A stretch of DNA of 64,000 bases from positions 404,736 through 468,735 of the forward strand of contig NZ_BNBY01000004.1 of assembly GCF_014656195.1 (NCBI RefSeq), written 5' to 3'. Source of the DNA: Kitasatospora xanthocidica. Its GTDB lineage: Bacteria > Actinomycetota > Actinomycetes > Streptomycetales > Streptomycetaceae. The notes below the pieces were generated by a model. That model was given only the letters and a program-made list of their open reading frames with translations, searched no databases and had not been told where the DNA came from. Of this stretch, positions 8,991 through 17,897 are shown piece after piece. Made by a program: the position numbers and the translations under genes. Position 1 is the stretch's first letter, and each line of letters starts with the position of its first letter.

Positions 8991-10910
8991 ATGAACCACC
9001 CTCACGAAAGCGCCGCTCCCGCGCTGCGGCGGCTGCTCGACCTGCTCGTCTCGGGCGCCGCCACCGAGGACTTCGCCGACGTACTGGCCGACGCCCGCCG
9101 CCACGGGGCGTCGGCCACCGTCCTCACCGAGATCGACGACGCCACCTGGCAGGCCCTGCGGGTCCACCGCACCCTGCGTCAACACCGCCGCCGTGAGGCC
9201 GAGTTGACCGCCCTGTTCGACACCGCCGGGGACCTCGCCGCCTCCCGCGAACTGGACACCGTGCTCCAGGCGATCGTCCGCCGGGCCCGGATGCTGCTCG
9301 GCACCGACACCGCCTACCTGACCCTGCCGGACGAAGCCGCCGGCGACACCTACATGCGGGTCACCGACGGCTCGGTCTCCGTCCTGTTCCAGACCCTGCG
9401 GCTCAGCCTCGGCGACGGACTGGGCGGCCTGGTCGCCCAGACCGCCCGCCCGTACGCGACCCCCGACTACCGCACCGACGAACGCTTCCACCACACCGGC
9501 ACGATCGACGCGGGCGTGCTCGACGAGGGCCTGGTGGCGATCATCGGGGTGCCGCTGCTGCTCGGCGGACAGGTCATCGGGGTGCTGTTCGCCGCCGACC
9601 GCTCACCCCGCGCCTTCTCCCCCGACGAGGTCGCGCTGCTCTGCACGCTGGCCGCGCACGCCGCGATCGCCCTCGACACCGCCAAGTCGCTCGCCGACAC
9701 CCGGGCCGCGCTCGCCGAACTCAACGCCGCCAACGAGCTGGTGCGGGCCCACTCCGCCGCCGTCCAGCGCGCCGAGCAGGCACACGACCGGCTCACCGAC
9801 CTGGTGCTGCGCGGCGCCGAGGTGCCGGACGTCGCCGCGGCCGTCGCGGCGCTGCTGGACGGGGACATAGCGGTCCTCGACGCCGAGGGCGAGCCGCTGG
9901 CCGGACGGTCCGCCCCCGCCGCCGAGCTGGCCGGGGCCGTCACCGCCTCCCGCACCGAGGGCCGGTCGGTGCGCCACGGCGAGCTGTGGGTCTGCACGGT
10001 GCTGGCCGGGCACGACACCCTGGGCACCCTGGTGCTGCGCGGACGGCCCGACCTCGACGACGCCGACCGGCGGCTGTTCGAGCGGGCCGGCGTGGTGACC
10101 GCGCTGCTCCTGCTGCTGCGCCGCTCGGTCGCCGAGACCGAGAACCGGGTCCGCGGCGAGCTGCTCACCGACCTGCTCAGCGCGCCCGACCGCGACCCGG
10201 CCGGGCTCACGGCACGCGGCCGCCGGCTCGGCGTCGACCTCGCCCGGCCGCACCTGGTCCTGGTCGCGGAGCCCGCCGAGCCGGACGGGCCGGCCGGACC
10301 CGACCGGGGACGGCTGGCCGGCGCCGCCCGCCGGTACCTGTTCGGCTCCCGGGGCGTCAGCGCCGAACACGGCGAGGCGGTGGTGCTGCTGGTGCCCGCC
10401 GAGGCGGCCGCGGCCGAGGACCCCGAGGAGACCGCCCGGCAGGCCGCCGAGCGGCTGGCCCGGCTGGCCGGGTTCCCGGTCACCGTCGGCGCCGGCCGCC
10501 CGTCCGCCGGCCCGGCCGCGCTGGCCACCTCGTACGCCGAGGGCCTGCGCTGCGTCCGGGCCCTGCGGGTGCTCGGCCGCGCCGGGGAGGGCGCCTCGGC
10601 CCGCTCGCTCGGCTTCCTCGGGGTGCTGCTCGGCGACGGCCACGACGTGGACGGCTTCGTCGGCGCCGCCCTCGGCCCGCTGCTCGCCTACGACGCCCGG
10701 CGCGGCACCGAACTGGTCCGCACCCTGCGCGCCTACTTCGACTGCGGCGGCAGCCTCACCCGGGCCAAGGACGAACTGCACGTCCACGTGAACACGGTGG
10801 TGCAGCGGCTGGACCGGGTCGAGGCGCTGCTCGGACGGGACTGGAACCACCCCGAGCGGTCGCTGGAGCTCCAGCTCGCGCTGCGCCTCCAGCTGCTCGC
10901 GGGCGGCTGA
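8991..10910 (+). CDS. GAF-domain PucR/CdaR-type transcriptional regulator
   Basis: A 639-aa protein. The N-terminal ~60 residues are helical. A GAF domain follows (about 75-230; [19 protein letters not shown], then [24 protein letters not shown]), then a coiled-coil-like linker. The C-terminal ~60 residues form the Puc[24 protein letters not shown] followed by [20 protein letters not shown]. Such proteins usually act as ligand-responsive regulators of adjacent catabolic genes, here the upstream SDR and MHS transporter. ATG 8991 and TTG 8976 are alternative starts; neither has a strong ribosome site. Confidence 0.85.
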   Translation: MNHPHESAAPALRRLLDLLVSGAATEDFADVLADARRHGASATVLTEIDDATWQALRVHRTLRQHRRREAELTALFDTAGDLAASRELDTVLQAIVRRARMLLGTDTAYLTLPDEAAGDTYMRVTDGSVSVLFQTLRLSLGDGLGGLVAQTARPYATPDYRTDERFHHTGTIDAGVLDEGLVAIIGVPLLLGGQVIGVLFAADRSPRAFSPDEVALLCTLAAHAAIALDTAKSLADTRAALAELNAANELVRAHSAAVQRAEQAHDRLTDLVLRGAEVPDVAAAVAALLDGDIAVLDAEGEPLAGRSAPAAELAGAVTASRTEGRSVRHGELWVCTVLAGHDTLGTLVLRGRPDLDDADRRLFERAGVVTALLLLLRRSVAETENRVRGELLTDLLSAPDRDPAGLTARGRRLGVDLARPHLVLVAEPAEPDGPAGPDRGRLAGAARRYLFGSRGVSAEHGEAVVLLVPAEAAAAEDPEETARQAAERLARLAGFPVTVGAGRPSAGPAALATSYAEGLRCVRALRVLGRAGEGASARSLGFLGVLLGDGHDVDGFVGAALGPLLAYDARRGTELVRTLRAYFDCGGSLTRAKDELHVHVNTVVQRLDRVEALLGRDWNHPERSLELQLALRLQLLAGG

Positions 10911-11056
10911 GGGACTCCACCGGGCCGGGGCGTACAGTGGCGAGGTTGGTCTCGAACACCTGGCAAGGAGCGGCAAGCGGTGAACGAGCGGAGCGAGCGG
11001 ACGATCAAGGGCAGCGCGTCTCGCGACGTGACTGCCGAGCGGAGCGGGGCGGGCGC

Positions 11057-11854
11057 ATGAGCGAGAACGTGCGTTTTGTTCACCTGGGCATAGGTGAGCG
11101 CACCGTGCCCTACCAGGAGGCGTGGCAGGAGCAGCAGCGGCTGCACGCGCTGCGGGTCGCGGACGAGATCCCCGACACCGTCCTGCTCCTGGAGCACCAG
11201 TCCGTGTACACCATGGGCAAGCGCACCAACCCCGCCGACCTGCCGCTGGACGGCACCCCGGTGGTCGAGGTCAACCGGGGCGGCGAGATCACCTGGCACG
11301 GCCCCGGCCAGCTGGTCGGCTACCCGATCGTCAAGCTGCCGGACCCGATCGACGTCATCGCCTACGTCCGCCGGCTGGAGGAGGCGCTGATCCGCACCGC
11401 CGGCCACTTCGGCATCGACACCGCCCGGGTCGAGGGCCGCAGCGGCGTCTGGGTGCTGGGCGAGTCCATCCCGGACGCCGTGGTCGACCCGGCCCAGGTG
11501 GTGGACATCGGCAAGCTGACCCTGCGGATGGGCCTGCCGCTGGGTATCGACCCGCGGCTGGCCGGCCCCGAGTACGCGCCCTCCAACGCCGGGCAGCGCG
11601 GCGACGACCGCAAGCTCGCCGCGATCGGCGTGCGGGTCGCCCGCGGGGTGACGATGCACGGCTTCGCGCTCAACTGCGACCCGGACATGACCTGGTTCGA
11701 CAAGATCGTGCCGTGCGGGATCCGGGACGCCGGTGTGGCCTCGCTCACCGGCGAGCTGAAGCGCGGGCTGCCGGTCGCCGAGGCGGCGCCGGTGGTCGAG
11801 CGGCACCTGGCGGAGCTCTTCGCCGAGCTGCCCGAACCGGCGCTCAGCCGCTGA
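11057..11854 (+). CDS. lipB: lipoyl(octanoyl) transferase LipB
   Basis: A 265-aa cytosolic enzyme that moves octanoate from octanoyl-ACP to the lipoyl domains of 2-oxoacid dehydrogenases and GcvH. Conserved family segments are present: [31 protein letters not shown], the lysine in [12 protein letters not shown], and the catalytic cysteine in [14 protein letters not shown]. The start ATG 11057 follows GGAGCGGGGCGGG. The long open frame upstream belongs to the shadow of the PucR gene. lipA follows 189 bp downstream, so the two steps of endogenous lipoate synthesis are adjacent. Confidence 0.95.
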   Translation: MSENVRFVHLGIGERTVPYQEAWQEQQRLHALRVADEIPDTVLLLEHQSVYTMGKRTNPADLPLDGTPVVEVNRGGEITWHGPGQLVGYPIVKLPDPIDVIAYVRRLEEALIRTAGHFGIDTARVEGRSGVWVLGESIPDAVVDPAQVVDIGKLTLRMGLPLGIDPRLAGPEYAPSNAGQRGDDRKLAAIGVRVARGVTMHGFALNCDPDMTWFDKIVPCGIRDAGVASLTGELKRGLPVAEAAPVVERHLAELFAELPEPALSR

Positions 11855-11953
11855 TCCGGGCAGCTGGTCCGGGGGCCTCCGGCCGCCGGGCCGGCCTGTA
11901 CTCCGCCGCAGTGCCCCCGAACCACTGGGAATCTACTGACCGGTAGCCGTGTT

Positions 11954-11971
11954 GCCCTGCGATTGCAGGGC
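11954..11971. terminator. short hairpin in the lipB-lipA gap
   Basis: Perfect 7-bp stem GCCCTGC / GCAGGGC with loop GATT. It lies 100 bp after lipB and 72 bp before lipA. It could be a weak terminator or part of the lipA leader. Confidence 0.35.
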
Positions 11972-12043
11972 GGTAGGCCCGGCGAAGCCCGTACAACCAC
12001 AGGCGTACCCTGGGGGTACCCCGTCTAGTTCTAGGAGTCGCAC

Positions 12044-12997
12044 GTGTCCGCTGTCGCGCCCGACGGCAGGAAGCTGCTCCGCCTGGAGGTCCGCAACAGC
12101 GAGACCCCCATCGAGCGGAAGCCCGAGTGGATCAAGACCCGCGCGAAGATGGGCCCGGAGTACAACGCCCTCCAGTCGCTGGTGAAGAAGGAGGGGCTGC
12201 ACACGGTCTGCCAGGAGGCCGGCTGCCCCAACATCTTCGAGTGCTGGGAGGACCGCGAGGCGACCTTCCTCATCGGCGGTGACCAGTGCACCCGCCGCTG
12301 CGACTTCTGCCAGATCGACACCGGCAAGCCCGCCGAGTTCGACCGCGACGAGCCCCGCCGGGTCGCCGAGTCCATCGTCACCATGGACCTCAACTACGCC
12401 ACCATCACCGGCGTCGCCCGCGACGACCTGGAGGACGGCGGCGCCTGGCTGTACGCCGAGACCGTGCGCCAGGTGCACGCGATGACCGCCGACCGCGCCA
12501 CCGGCCGTACCGGCGTCGAGCTGCTCATCCCCGACTTCAACGCGGTGCCGGAGCAGCTGGCCGAGGTCTTCTCCTCCCGCCCCGAGGTGCTCGCGCACAA
12601 CGTCGAGACGGTGCCGCGCATCTTCAAGCGGATCCGCCCGGCGTTCCGCTACGAGCGCTCGCTGGACGTCATCACCCAGGCCCGCGCGGCCGGGCTGGTC
12701 ACCAAGTCCAACCTGATCCTGGGCATGGGCGAGACCCGCGAGGAGGTCAGCCAGGCGCTCGCCGACCTGGTCGGCGCCGGCTGCGAGCTCATCACCATCA
12801 CCCAGTACCTGCGCCCCTCGCTGCGCCACCACCCGGTGGAGCGCTGGGTGAAGCCGCACGAGTTCGTCGAGCTCCAGCAGGAGGCCGAGGAGCTGGGCTT
12901 CGCCGGCGTCATGTCGGGCCCGCTGGTGCGCTCCTCGTACCGGGCCGGCCGGCTGTACCGGCAGGCGCTGGAGCGGCGCGAGCAGGCGTCGGTCTGA
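12044..12997 (+). CDS. lipA: lipoyl synthase LipA
   Basis: A 317-aa radical-SAM enzyme inserting two sulfurs into protein-bound octanoyl groups. Both iron-sulfur cluster motifs are visible: the auxiliary cluster cysteines in [12 protein letters not shown] (CX4CX5C) and the radical-SAM CX3CX2C in CTRRCDFC. Also seen are [19 protein letters not shown] and [13 protein letters not shown], and the C-terminal serine region [11 protein letters not shown]. The GTG start at 12044 has TAGGAG seven bases upstream. It follows lipB and ends upstream of a strong terminator. Confidence 0.97.
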   Translation: MSAVAPDGRKLLRLEVRNSETPIERKPEWIKTRAKMGPEYNALQSLVKKEGLHTVCQEAGCPNIFECWEDREATFLIGGDQCTRRCDFCQIDTGKPAEFDRDEPRRVAESIVTMDLNYATITGVARDDLEDGGAWLYAETVRQVHAMTADRATGRTGVELLIPDFNAVPEQLAEVFSSRPEVLAHNVETVPRIFKRIRPAFRYERSLDVITQARAAGLVTKSNLILGMGETREEVSQALADLVGAGCELITITQYLRPSLRHHPVERWVKPHEFVELQQEAEELGFAGVMSGPLVRSSYRAGRLYRQALERREQASV

Positions 12998-13082
12998 CGG
13001 TCGCGACCGGGGCGGCCCAGGCGGCCCGTGCAGCCGGGTCGGACGGATCGAGCGGGTCGGACGGCACGGATTGAGCCATTGG

Positions 13083-13108
13083 AAGGGCGGAGCCGCGGCT
13101 CCGCCCTT
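13083..13108 (+). terminator. rho-independent-type terminator after lipA
   Basis: Perfect palindrome-like stem AAGGGCGGAGCC / GGCTCCGCCCTT flanking CG (13083-13108), followed by CTGGTTT. It sits 85 bp after the lipA stop. Confidence 0.75.
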
Positions 13109-13165
13109 CTGGTTTCACCACGCTTTGACTGCCTGGTCACGGGCTGGTAACACGAGGTGGGGACG

Positions 13166-13420
13166 ATGGACGCCCAGTGGGTGTTCGATTCTTCTCAGCC
13201 ACGAGAGGAGCTGTTCGGCATGGGGATGCGGATCCGGTCGGTGGGGGCGGCGCTGCGGTTCGCCGAGAGCGTCCTGCTCGCGCCCGGCCAGCAGCACGCG
13301 CGCCGCAACGCCTGGGCGGCGGTCTGCGAGGACCGCCGGTACGCGGCGGACCGCCGGCACGACGCGGTGGCGACGGCCGAGACGACGGGGACGGCGGGGG
13401 GCCGGGCCCTCCACCGGTGA
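13166..13420 (+). CDS. small conserved-type hypothetical protein
   Basis: An 84-aa frame between lipA and the DUF4191 gene. It begins MDAQWVFDSSQPREELFG and contains MGMRIRSVGAALRFAESVLL, with a charged, Arg/Ala-rich remainder. ATG 13166 has GAGGTGGGG upstream. An internal ATG at 13220 has GAGGAG at good spacing and may be the true start (66 aa). Streptomyces genomes commonly carry a small hypothetical ORF at this position between lipA and the DUF4191 gene; this is from memory and not checked. No function is known. Confidence 0.45.
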   Translation: MDAQWVFDSSQPREELFGMGMRIRSVGAALRFAESVLLAPGQQHARRNAWAAVCEDRRYAADRRHDAVATAETTGTAGGRALHR

Positions 13421-13589
13421 AGGCGGCACCGGCCGACTCGCGCCGGTGCGGCGGCAGCGACCGCGGCACCACCCTCCGTACCGGGGCGGGTCCACGACGT
13501 CGCTGTGCGCGACAGCGTACGGGCACACGGGTCACGGTTCGGGCGAACGGGTACCCGGGCTTGGATATCCCGCACCGGTGCCACGTACC

Positions 13590-14288
13590 ATGAGCGTTAT
13601 GGCGAGGGAAACATCCGAGAACCCCGGACGGCTGAAGCAGATCCGTCTGGCGTACACCATGACCAAGAAGGTCGACACCAAGATCGGCCTGATCATCGCC
13701 GGCGTCGGCCTGCTGACCTTCGGCGTGTTCCTCGCCATCGGCTTCGCGATCGACCACCCTGTCTACCTGGGCATCCTGGGCTTCATCGTGGCCGTGCTGG
13801 CCATGGCGATCGTCTTCGGGCGCCGGGCCGAGCGCGCCGCGTTCGGACAGATGGAGGGGCAGCCGGGCGCTGTGGCCGCGGTGCTGAACAACATCCGGCG
13901 CGGCTGGAGCTCTAACACCACCCCGGTCGCGGTCACCCGCAACCAGGACGCGGTCTACCGCGCGGTGGGCCGGGCCGGCATCGCACTGATCGGCGAAGGC
14001 AACCCGAACCGGGTGCGCCAGCTGCTGGCCTCCGAGAAGAAGAAGATGGCCCGGGTCGTCGGCGACGTGCCGGTGCACGACATCGTGGTGGGCACCGGCG
14101 AGGGCGAGGTCCCGCTGAAGAAGCTGCAGATCCACCTGATGCGCCTGCCCCGTGCCATCACCGCCGCCCAGGTCACCGAGACCAACGACCGCCTGCGCGC
14201 GCTGGGCGACCTGCTCTCCAAGGCACCGATCCCCAAGGGCCCGATGCCCAAGGGCGCCCGGATGCCCAAGGGCGGCCAGGTTCGCTGA
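13590..14288 (+). CDS. DUF4191 domain membrane protein
   Basis: A 232-aa protein. A short basic N-terminus (GRLKQIRLAYTMTKKVDTKI) is followed by two membrane segments (IGLIIAGVGLLTFGVFLAIG and ILGFIVAVLAMAIVFGRRAE). The cytosolic C-terminal domain contains GAVAAVLNNIRRGWSSN, TRNQDAVYRAVGRAGIALIGEG and a tail of PKGPMPKGARMPKGG repeats. This matches the actinobacterial DUF4191 family found next to lipA. The function is unknown. ATG 13590 and ATG 13599 are both possible starts. Confidence 0.85.
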   Translation: MSVMARETSENPGRLKQIRLAYTMTKKVDTKIGLIIAGVGLLTFGVFLAIGFAIDHPVYLGILGFIVAVLAMAIVFGRRAERAAFGQMEGQPGAVAAVLNNIRRGWSSNTTPVAVTRNQDAVYRAVGRAGIALIGEGNPNRVRQLLASEKKKMARVVGDVPVHDIVVGTGEGEVPLKKLQIHLMRLPRAITAAQVTETNDRLRALGDLLSKAPIPKGPMPKGARMPKGGQVR

Positions 14289-14306
14289 CCCTCCCCCGTC
14301 CACACA

Positions 14307-14345
14307 GAACGGCCCCGCCGCGGAAACTCCGCAGCGGGGCCGTTC
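14307..14345. terminator. strong terminator between DUF4191 and RDD genes
   Basis: A 12-bp perfect stem, GAACGGCCCCGC (14307-14318) / GCGGGGCCGTTC (14334-14345), between convergent genes. It probably works in both directions. Confidence 0.8.
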
Positions 14346-14449
14346 CGACGTTCAGCCGGCGGTTCCGGGGGCCGTTTCGGCCGGCAGTCCCGGGGCCCGG
14401 ACTCAGATCCGTGACCCGGTCAGCTTTCGATCCGCGGCCCGTCCGGCTT

Positions 14450-14917
14450 TCAGATCCGGACCTCGACGGTGCCGACCGCCTTGTCGTGCAGGCCGCGGGT
14501 GTCGCGGTCCCAGACCAGCGGGGGCACCACCAGGCAGAGCAGCAGGGTGCGCAGCAGGACCTGCGGGATGGTCGCGCGGCCGCCGTCCAGGCGGATCACC
14601 CGGAGGCCGAACAGCCGCTTGCCCACCGTGGTGCCGGTCGTGGAGAGCAGCAGGGCCGCGACGAGGAAGAACAGCGGGCTGGTCCACAGGTTGGCCTCGG
14701 CCTGGTCACCGCGGGCGATCAGCCCGTACGAGACCAGCGCGACGAGCCAGCCGTCGACGAACAGGGCGCCGATCCGGCGGCCGGGGCCGGCCATCGAGCC
14801 GGGGCCCTCCTTGGGCAGTCCGAGGCGCTCGCCGCGGTAGCCGAAGTCGGCGCCCATCTTCTCGGCGGCCGCCCTGGGGCCGTCGATCCACGATCCCAAC
14901 GCTTCTCTGGTGTCCAC
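14450..14917 (-). CDS. RDD-family membrane protein
   Basis: A 155-aa protein whose C-terminal two thirds is an RDD domain: GPGRRIGALFVDGWLVALVSYGL (Arg/Asp of the first helix), LFFLVAALLLSTTGTTVGKRLFGLRV, and a third hydrophobic segment VLLRTLLLCLVVPPLVWDRDTRGLHDKAVGT. RDD proteins are small integral membrane proteins, some with ion transport roles; function here is unassigned. It lies on the strand opposite to glnA, leaving a 287-bp divergent gap that contains the GlnR box. Confidence 0.88.
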   Translation of the reverse strand: MDTREALGSWIDGPRAAAEKMGADFGYRGERLGLPKEGPGSMAGPGRRIGALFVDGWLVALVSYGLIARGDQAEANLWTSPLFFLVAALLLSTTGTTVGKRLFGLRVIRLDGGRATIPQVLLRTLLLCLVVPPLVWDRDTRGLHDKAVGTVEVRI

Positions 14918-15024
14918 GAATCCACACTAACCGGGCTGACGGCGCACACCGTCACCGGCACCCCTCCGGGCGGGGCGTCGTCCCCGACCGGGTGAATCCG
15001 GGGCGCGGGGCGTTCCCAGGGCCC

Positions 15025-15050
15025 CGCCAAGTGGTCCAGACCACTTGGCG
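15025..15050. promoter_or_regulatory. 11-bp stem hairpin upstream of glnA
   Basis: CGCCAAGTGGT (15025-15035) and ACCACTTGGCG (15040-15050) form a perfect inverted repeat with a 4-base loop, 70 bp upstream of the GlnR box. It may be a terminator insulating glnA or an operator-like palindrome; the sequence does not settle which. Confidence 0.5.
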
Positions 15051-15120
15051 GAGGCGCCCCAGGTGGGCGGGGTGATTTGCCCCGTCCCGTACGTCTTTGC
15101 CGCCCGGACGGAGGGGGTGG

Positions 15121-15158
15121 TTAACATCTAGGAAACGAGAGGGTCACCGACCGGAAAC
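15121..15158 (+). promoter_or_regulatory. GlnR binding box upstream of glnA
   Basis: The segments TTAAC, GAAAC, GTCAC and GAAAC occur at 15121, 15132, 15143 and 15154, each separated by exactly six bases. This fits the actinobacterial GlnR consensus gTnAC-n6-GaAAC repeated twice. In Streptomyces GlnR activates glnA under nitrogen limitation, so this gene is predicted to be under the same control. Confidence 0.85.
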
Positions 15159-15204
15159 GACCCGTTCCTAGGGTGAGCCCCATTCGCAACACCGAGGAGG
15201 ATGG

Positions 15205-16617
15205 ATGTTCAACAACGCCGCCGAAGTGAAGCAGTTCATCCAGGACAACGACGTCAAATTCGTCGACGTCCGTTTCTGTGACCTGCCGGGCGTCCTGCAA
15301 CACTTCTCCGTACCTGCGGCGACCTTCGATCCGTCCGAGATCCTGATGTTCGACGGCTCGTCGATCCGCGGTTTCCAGGCCATCCACGAGTCCGACATGG
15401 CGCTCGTCCCGGACCTCGCCACGGCCCGGCTCGACCCCTTCCGGGCCGAGAAGCACCTCAACATCAACTTCTTCATCCAGGACCCGGTCACCGGCGAGGC
15501 CTACAGCCGCGACCCGCGCAACGTCGCCAAGAAGGCCGAGGCCTACCTCGCCTCCTCCGGCATCGCCGACACCGCGTTCTTCGGGCCCGAGGCCGAGTTC
15601 TACGTCTTCGACTCGGTCCGCTTCGACACCAGCGCCAACGCGTCCTTCTACCACATCGACTCGGAGGCCGGCGCCTGGAACAGCGGCGCCGCCGAGGGCG
15701 ACGCGCGCGGCTACAAGGTCAAGTACAAGGGCGGCTACTTCCCCGTCCCGCCGGTCGACCACTTCGCCGACCTGCGCGCCGAGATGTCGCTCGAACTCGC
15801 CAAGGCCGGGCTGGAGGTCGAGCGCCAGCACCACGAGGTCGGCACGGCCGGCCAGGCGGAGATCAACTACCGGTTCAACACCCTGCTGCACGCCGCCGAC
15901 GACCTGATGCTGTTCAAGTACATCATCAAGAACGTCGCCTGGCGCAACGGCAAGACCGCCACCTTCATGCCGAAGCCGATCTTCGGCGACAACGGCTCGG
16001 GCATGCACGTCCACCAGTCGCTGTGGACCGACGGCTCGCCGCTCTTCTACGACGAGCAGGGCTACGCCGGACTCTCCGACACCGCCCGCTACTACATCGG
16101 CGGCCTGCTGCGGCACGCCCCCTCGCTGCTGGCCTTCACCAACCCCTCGGTGAACTCCTACCACCGCCTGGTGCCGGGCTTCGAGGCGCCGGTCAACCTG
16201 GTCTACTCGCAGCGCAACCGCTCGGCCGCGATCCGCATCCCGATCACCGGCTCCAACGCCAAGGCCAAGCGCATCGAGTTCCGCGCACCGGACCCGTCCT
16301 CCAACCCGTACCTGGCCTTCTCCGCCATGCTGATGGCCGGCCTCGACGGCATCCGCAACAAGATCGAGCCGCTGCAGCCGGTCGACAAGGACCTCTACGA
16401 GCTGGCCCCCGAGGAGCACGCCAACGTCCCGCAGGTGCCCTCCTCCCTCCCGGCCGTCCTGGAGGCCCTGGAGGCCGACCACGAGTACCTGCTCGCGGGC
16501 AACGTGTTCACCCCGGACCTGATCGAGACCTGGATCGACTTCAAGCGCACCAACGAGATCGCCCCGATCGCCCTCCGGCCCCACCCGCACGAGTTCGAGC
16601 TCTACTACGACCTATAG
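15205..16617 (+). CDS. glnA: glutamine synthetase type I
   Basis: A 470-aa dodecameric enzyme making glutamine from glutamate, ammonia and ATP. GS motifs are intact: [46 protein letters not shown], the [21 protein letters not shown] core region, and [18 protein letters not shown]. The adenylylation tyrosine context DKDLYEL is present, so control by GlnE is expected. GAGGAGG precedes ATG 15205. The gene ends [12 protein letters not shown], and this 3' end plus the following hairpin is duplicated in diverged form 11.9 kb downstream, marking it as an insertion point. Confidence 0.98.
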   Translation: MFNNAAEVKQFIQDNDVKFVDVRFCDLPGVLQHFSVPAATFDPSEILMFDGSSIRGFQAIHESDMALVPDLATARLDPFRAEKHLNINFFIQDPVTGEAYSRDPRNVAKKAEAYLASSGIADTAFFGPEAEFYVFDSVRFDTSANASFYHIDSEAGAWNSGAAEGDARGYKVKYKGGYFPVPPVDHFADLRAEMSLELAKAGLEVERQHHEVGTAGQAEINYRFNTLLHAADDLMLFKYIIKNVAWRNGKTATFMPKPIFGDNGSGMHVHQSLWTDGSPLFYDEQGYAGLSDTARYYIGGLLRHAPSLLAFTNPSVNSYHRLVPGFEAPVNLVYSQRNRSAAIRIPITGSNAKAKRIEFRAPDPSSNPYLAFSAMLMAGLDGIRNKIEPLQPVDKDLYELAPEEHANVPQVPSSLPAVLEALEADHEYLLAGNVFTPDLIETWIDFKRTNEIAPIALRPHPHEFELYYDL

Positions 16618-16776
16618 GACCCCCTCTGACCTGCGGAAACGCGGTTTGATCTCTCATCGTTTCCGCAGGTCAGGCAGGGTCCTGACCTGCGGAAACGCAT
16701 GGAGAGGGGTCGGCTGCAGTACCTCTGGGGCTCGCAATGTGAAATGAGTGTGAAATGAGCAGGGGTAGATCGAACT
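16594..16776. repeat. left copy of ~180-bp flanking direct repeat (glnA 3' end; attL-like)
   Basis: This segment starts in the last codons of glnA (TTCGAGCTCTACTACGAC) and runs through the GACCTGCGGAAACG / CGTTTCCGCAGGTC hairpin and a third GACCTGCGGAAACG to AATGAGTGTG (16743) and AGATCGAACT (16767). The same ordered elements recur at 28507-28681 in the same orientation: TACGACCTGTAG, the hairpin, a GCCTGCGGAAACG, AATGAGTGTG and AGATCGAACT. The overall spacing is nearly identical (149 versus 150 bp to AATGAGTGTG). Identity is imperfect (by eye about three quarters). This is the layout expected for an element inserted at the glnA 3' end. Confidence 0.7.
16626..16673. terminator. glnA terminator hairpin
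   Basis: A 16-bp perfect inverted repeat, CTGACCTGCGGAAACG (16626-16641) / CGTTTCCGCAGGTCAG (16658-16673), starting eight bases after the glnA stop. It is a strong stem and also the core of the repeat found at the far end of the island. Confidence 0.75.
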
Positions 16777-17063
16777 CGCGATGATGCCTTCTTGCCCTTG
16801 CCAGCACTGGGCAGTACGCCATCTCGCTACTCTCAGTAGCCATCACTCGGGACTCCCGACTCAACGGGTTCGATCTCTTACCGGCGCTGCGCCCCTCGGG
16901 CGAGGTGTCACCCGAGCCCGCCAAGCAGCCGTGCTCGCAGCCATCGGGTTCACCCAGGTGACCACTGCTGCGCTGCTGACCTCCGCGCTGGCCGGTACCC
17001 CGATCAGCCGCCTGCTGGACCGGCACGCTTCGAAGGTGGCGTGAGCCGAAGCGTTCTAGCAGC
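16777..17063. other. island left margin, no convincing gene
   Basis: An open frame at 16781-17044 on the plus strand has no recognisable features. The minus strand reads MATESSEMAYCPVLARARRHHREFDL near 16750-16830, but also without a known match. No tRNA cloverleaf was found on either strand. A degraded integrase or a spacer is possible. Confidence 0.35.
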
Positions 17064-17477
17064 GTGAGGATGGCCGGATGGTCCAGCCGTGGGCCCAGGA
17101 CCCGGGCCGTGGACGACCTGGCCGGCGATCTCGAGCAGGGCAGGTGGCCGGAGCCGACCTGCACGGCCGAGGAGACCGCACTGCACCTGGCGCTGCGCGA
17201 GGCGCCGGACTATCTGGACGACATCGAGGTCGGCGAATTCGCCGCGCACCAGGGTCTGCCGGTCCACCGTGACGACTACGACTTCGGCGGGTGCAGGGAC
17301 CTATCCTTCCAGGACACCGATGTCCTGATGCTTTACAGCCCGGCGCACGACGGCATCGAAGACCCCGGCGGCGATGCCAACCGGCAGTTCGGCATCGGCG
17401 ACCTGCGTGCGGCGGCCTGGTTCGAGCCGTTCCAGAACGTGACGCCCCGCGACCCCGGGCGCGGATTCCGCCGCTGA
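17064..17477 (+). CDS. hypothetical protein (137 aa, acidic)
   Basis: The translation contains EETALHLALREAPDYLDDIEV, HRDDYDFGGCRDLSFQDTDVLM, LYSPAHDGIEDP and GDLRAAAWFEPFQNVTPRDPGRGFRR. It has the amino-acid texture of a real soluble protein and resembles a small actinobacterial family I cannot name. Starts at GTG 17064, ATG 17070 or GTG 17109 are all possible. It stands alone at the left end of the island in the same direction as the toxin-antitoxin pair. No function can be proposed. Confidence 0.6.
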   Translation: MRMAGWSSRGPRTRAVDDLAGDLEQGRWPEPTCTAEETALHLALREAPDYLDDIEVGEFAAHQGLPVHRDDYDFGGCRDLSFQDTDVLMLYSPAHDGIEDPGGDANRQFGIGDLRAAAWFEPFQNVTPRDPGRGFRR

Positions 17478-17808
17478 GAGCCGAGAACCGACGGCCAGTC
17501 GTCGGCTGGGAGGGAGCGCTGGACGCCTTCCCGGTCGGATCCTTGCCGGGGCGCCCGTGAGCGTCTCGGGCCGACCGGCTTCCCTCGGCTGTCGTCTGGG
17601 GGCGTTCGCCTCGCTCCACTGTTCGTGTGGGAGCCGCAGCGCGGACCGATCGGCCTGGAGCGTCGGATCACCGGCTTGTGCAGGTCGGGATCGCTGACCG
17701 AGTGGTTGGCTCCCTCGCCTTCCCGAGGAGGGGGCGGGAGCGCGTCTCGCGGGCGGAGTTGGCCTCGCTTGTGCTCGATATCTGCCCAACGGCGGCGTCA
17801 GGCACAGA

Positions 17809-17855
17809 TTCGCAACAGTACTGTAGGGAGAGTTGCGATCGTTGCGAACTGTTGC
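17809..17855 (+). promoter_or_regulatory. operator-like inverted repeats upstream of the XRE/IrrE gene
   Basis: Within 47 bp lie TTCGCAA (17809) and its inverse TTGCGAA (17842), GCAACAGT (17812) and its inverse ACTGTTGC (17848), and the perfect 10-bp palindrome ACAGTACTGT (17815-17824). A direct repeat TTGCGA occurs at 17833 and 17842. The cluster ends 43 bp before the start codon. It is a plausible autoregulatory operator for the HTH domain of the downstream antitoxin. Confidence 0.55.
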
Positions 17856-17897
17856 CACCCTTGCATCAGGGGGAACGATGCCTGGTGGGAGGCACAT

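Noticed and set aside
16700..16880. A tRNA gene as the attachment site of the island
   Set aside because: GTTCGATCTC-like T-arm strings are present, but no cloverleaf or acceptor stem could be folded on either strand.
16781..17044. An 87-codon plus-strand frame at the left island margin
   Set aside because: No ribosome site, no family resemblance, and the overlapping repeat suggests non-coding margin.
17625..17897. N-terminal extension of the XRE/IrrE protein
   Set aside because: The extension is not protein-like, contains the operator repeats, and ATG 17898 has a good ribosome site.
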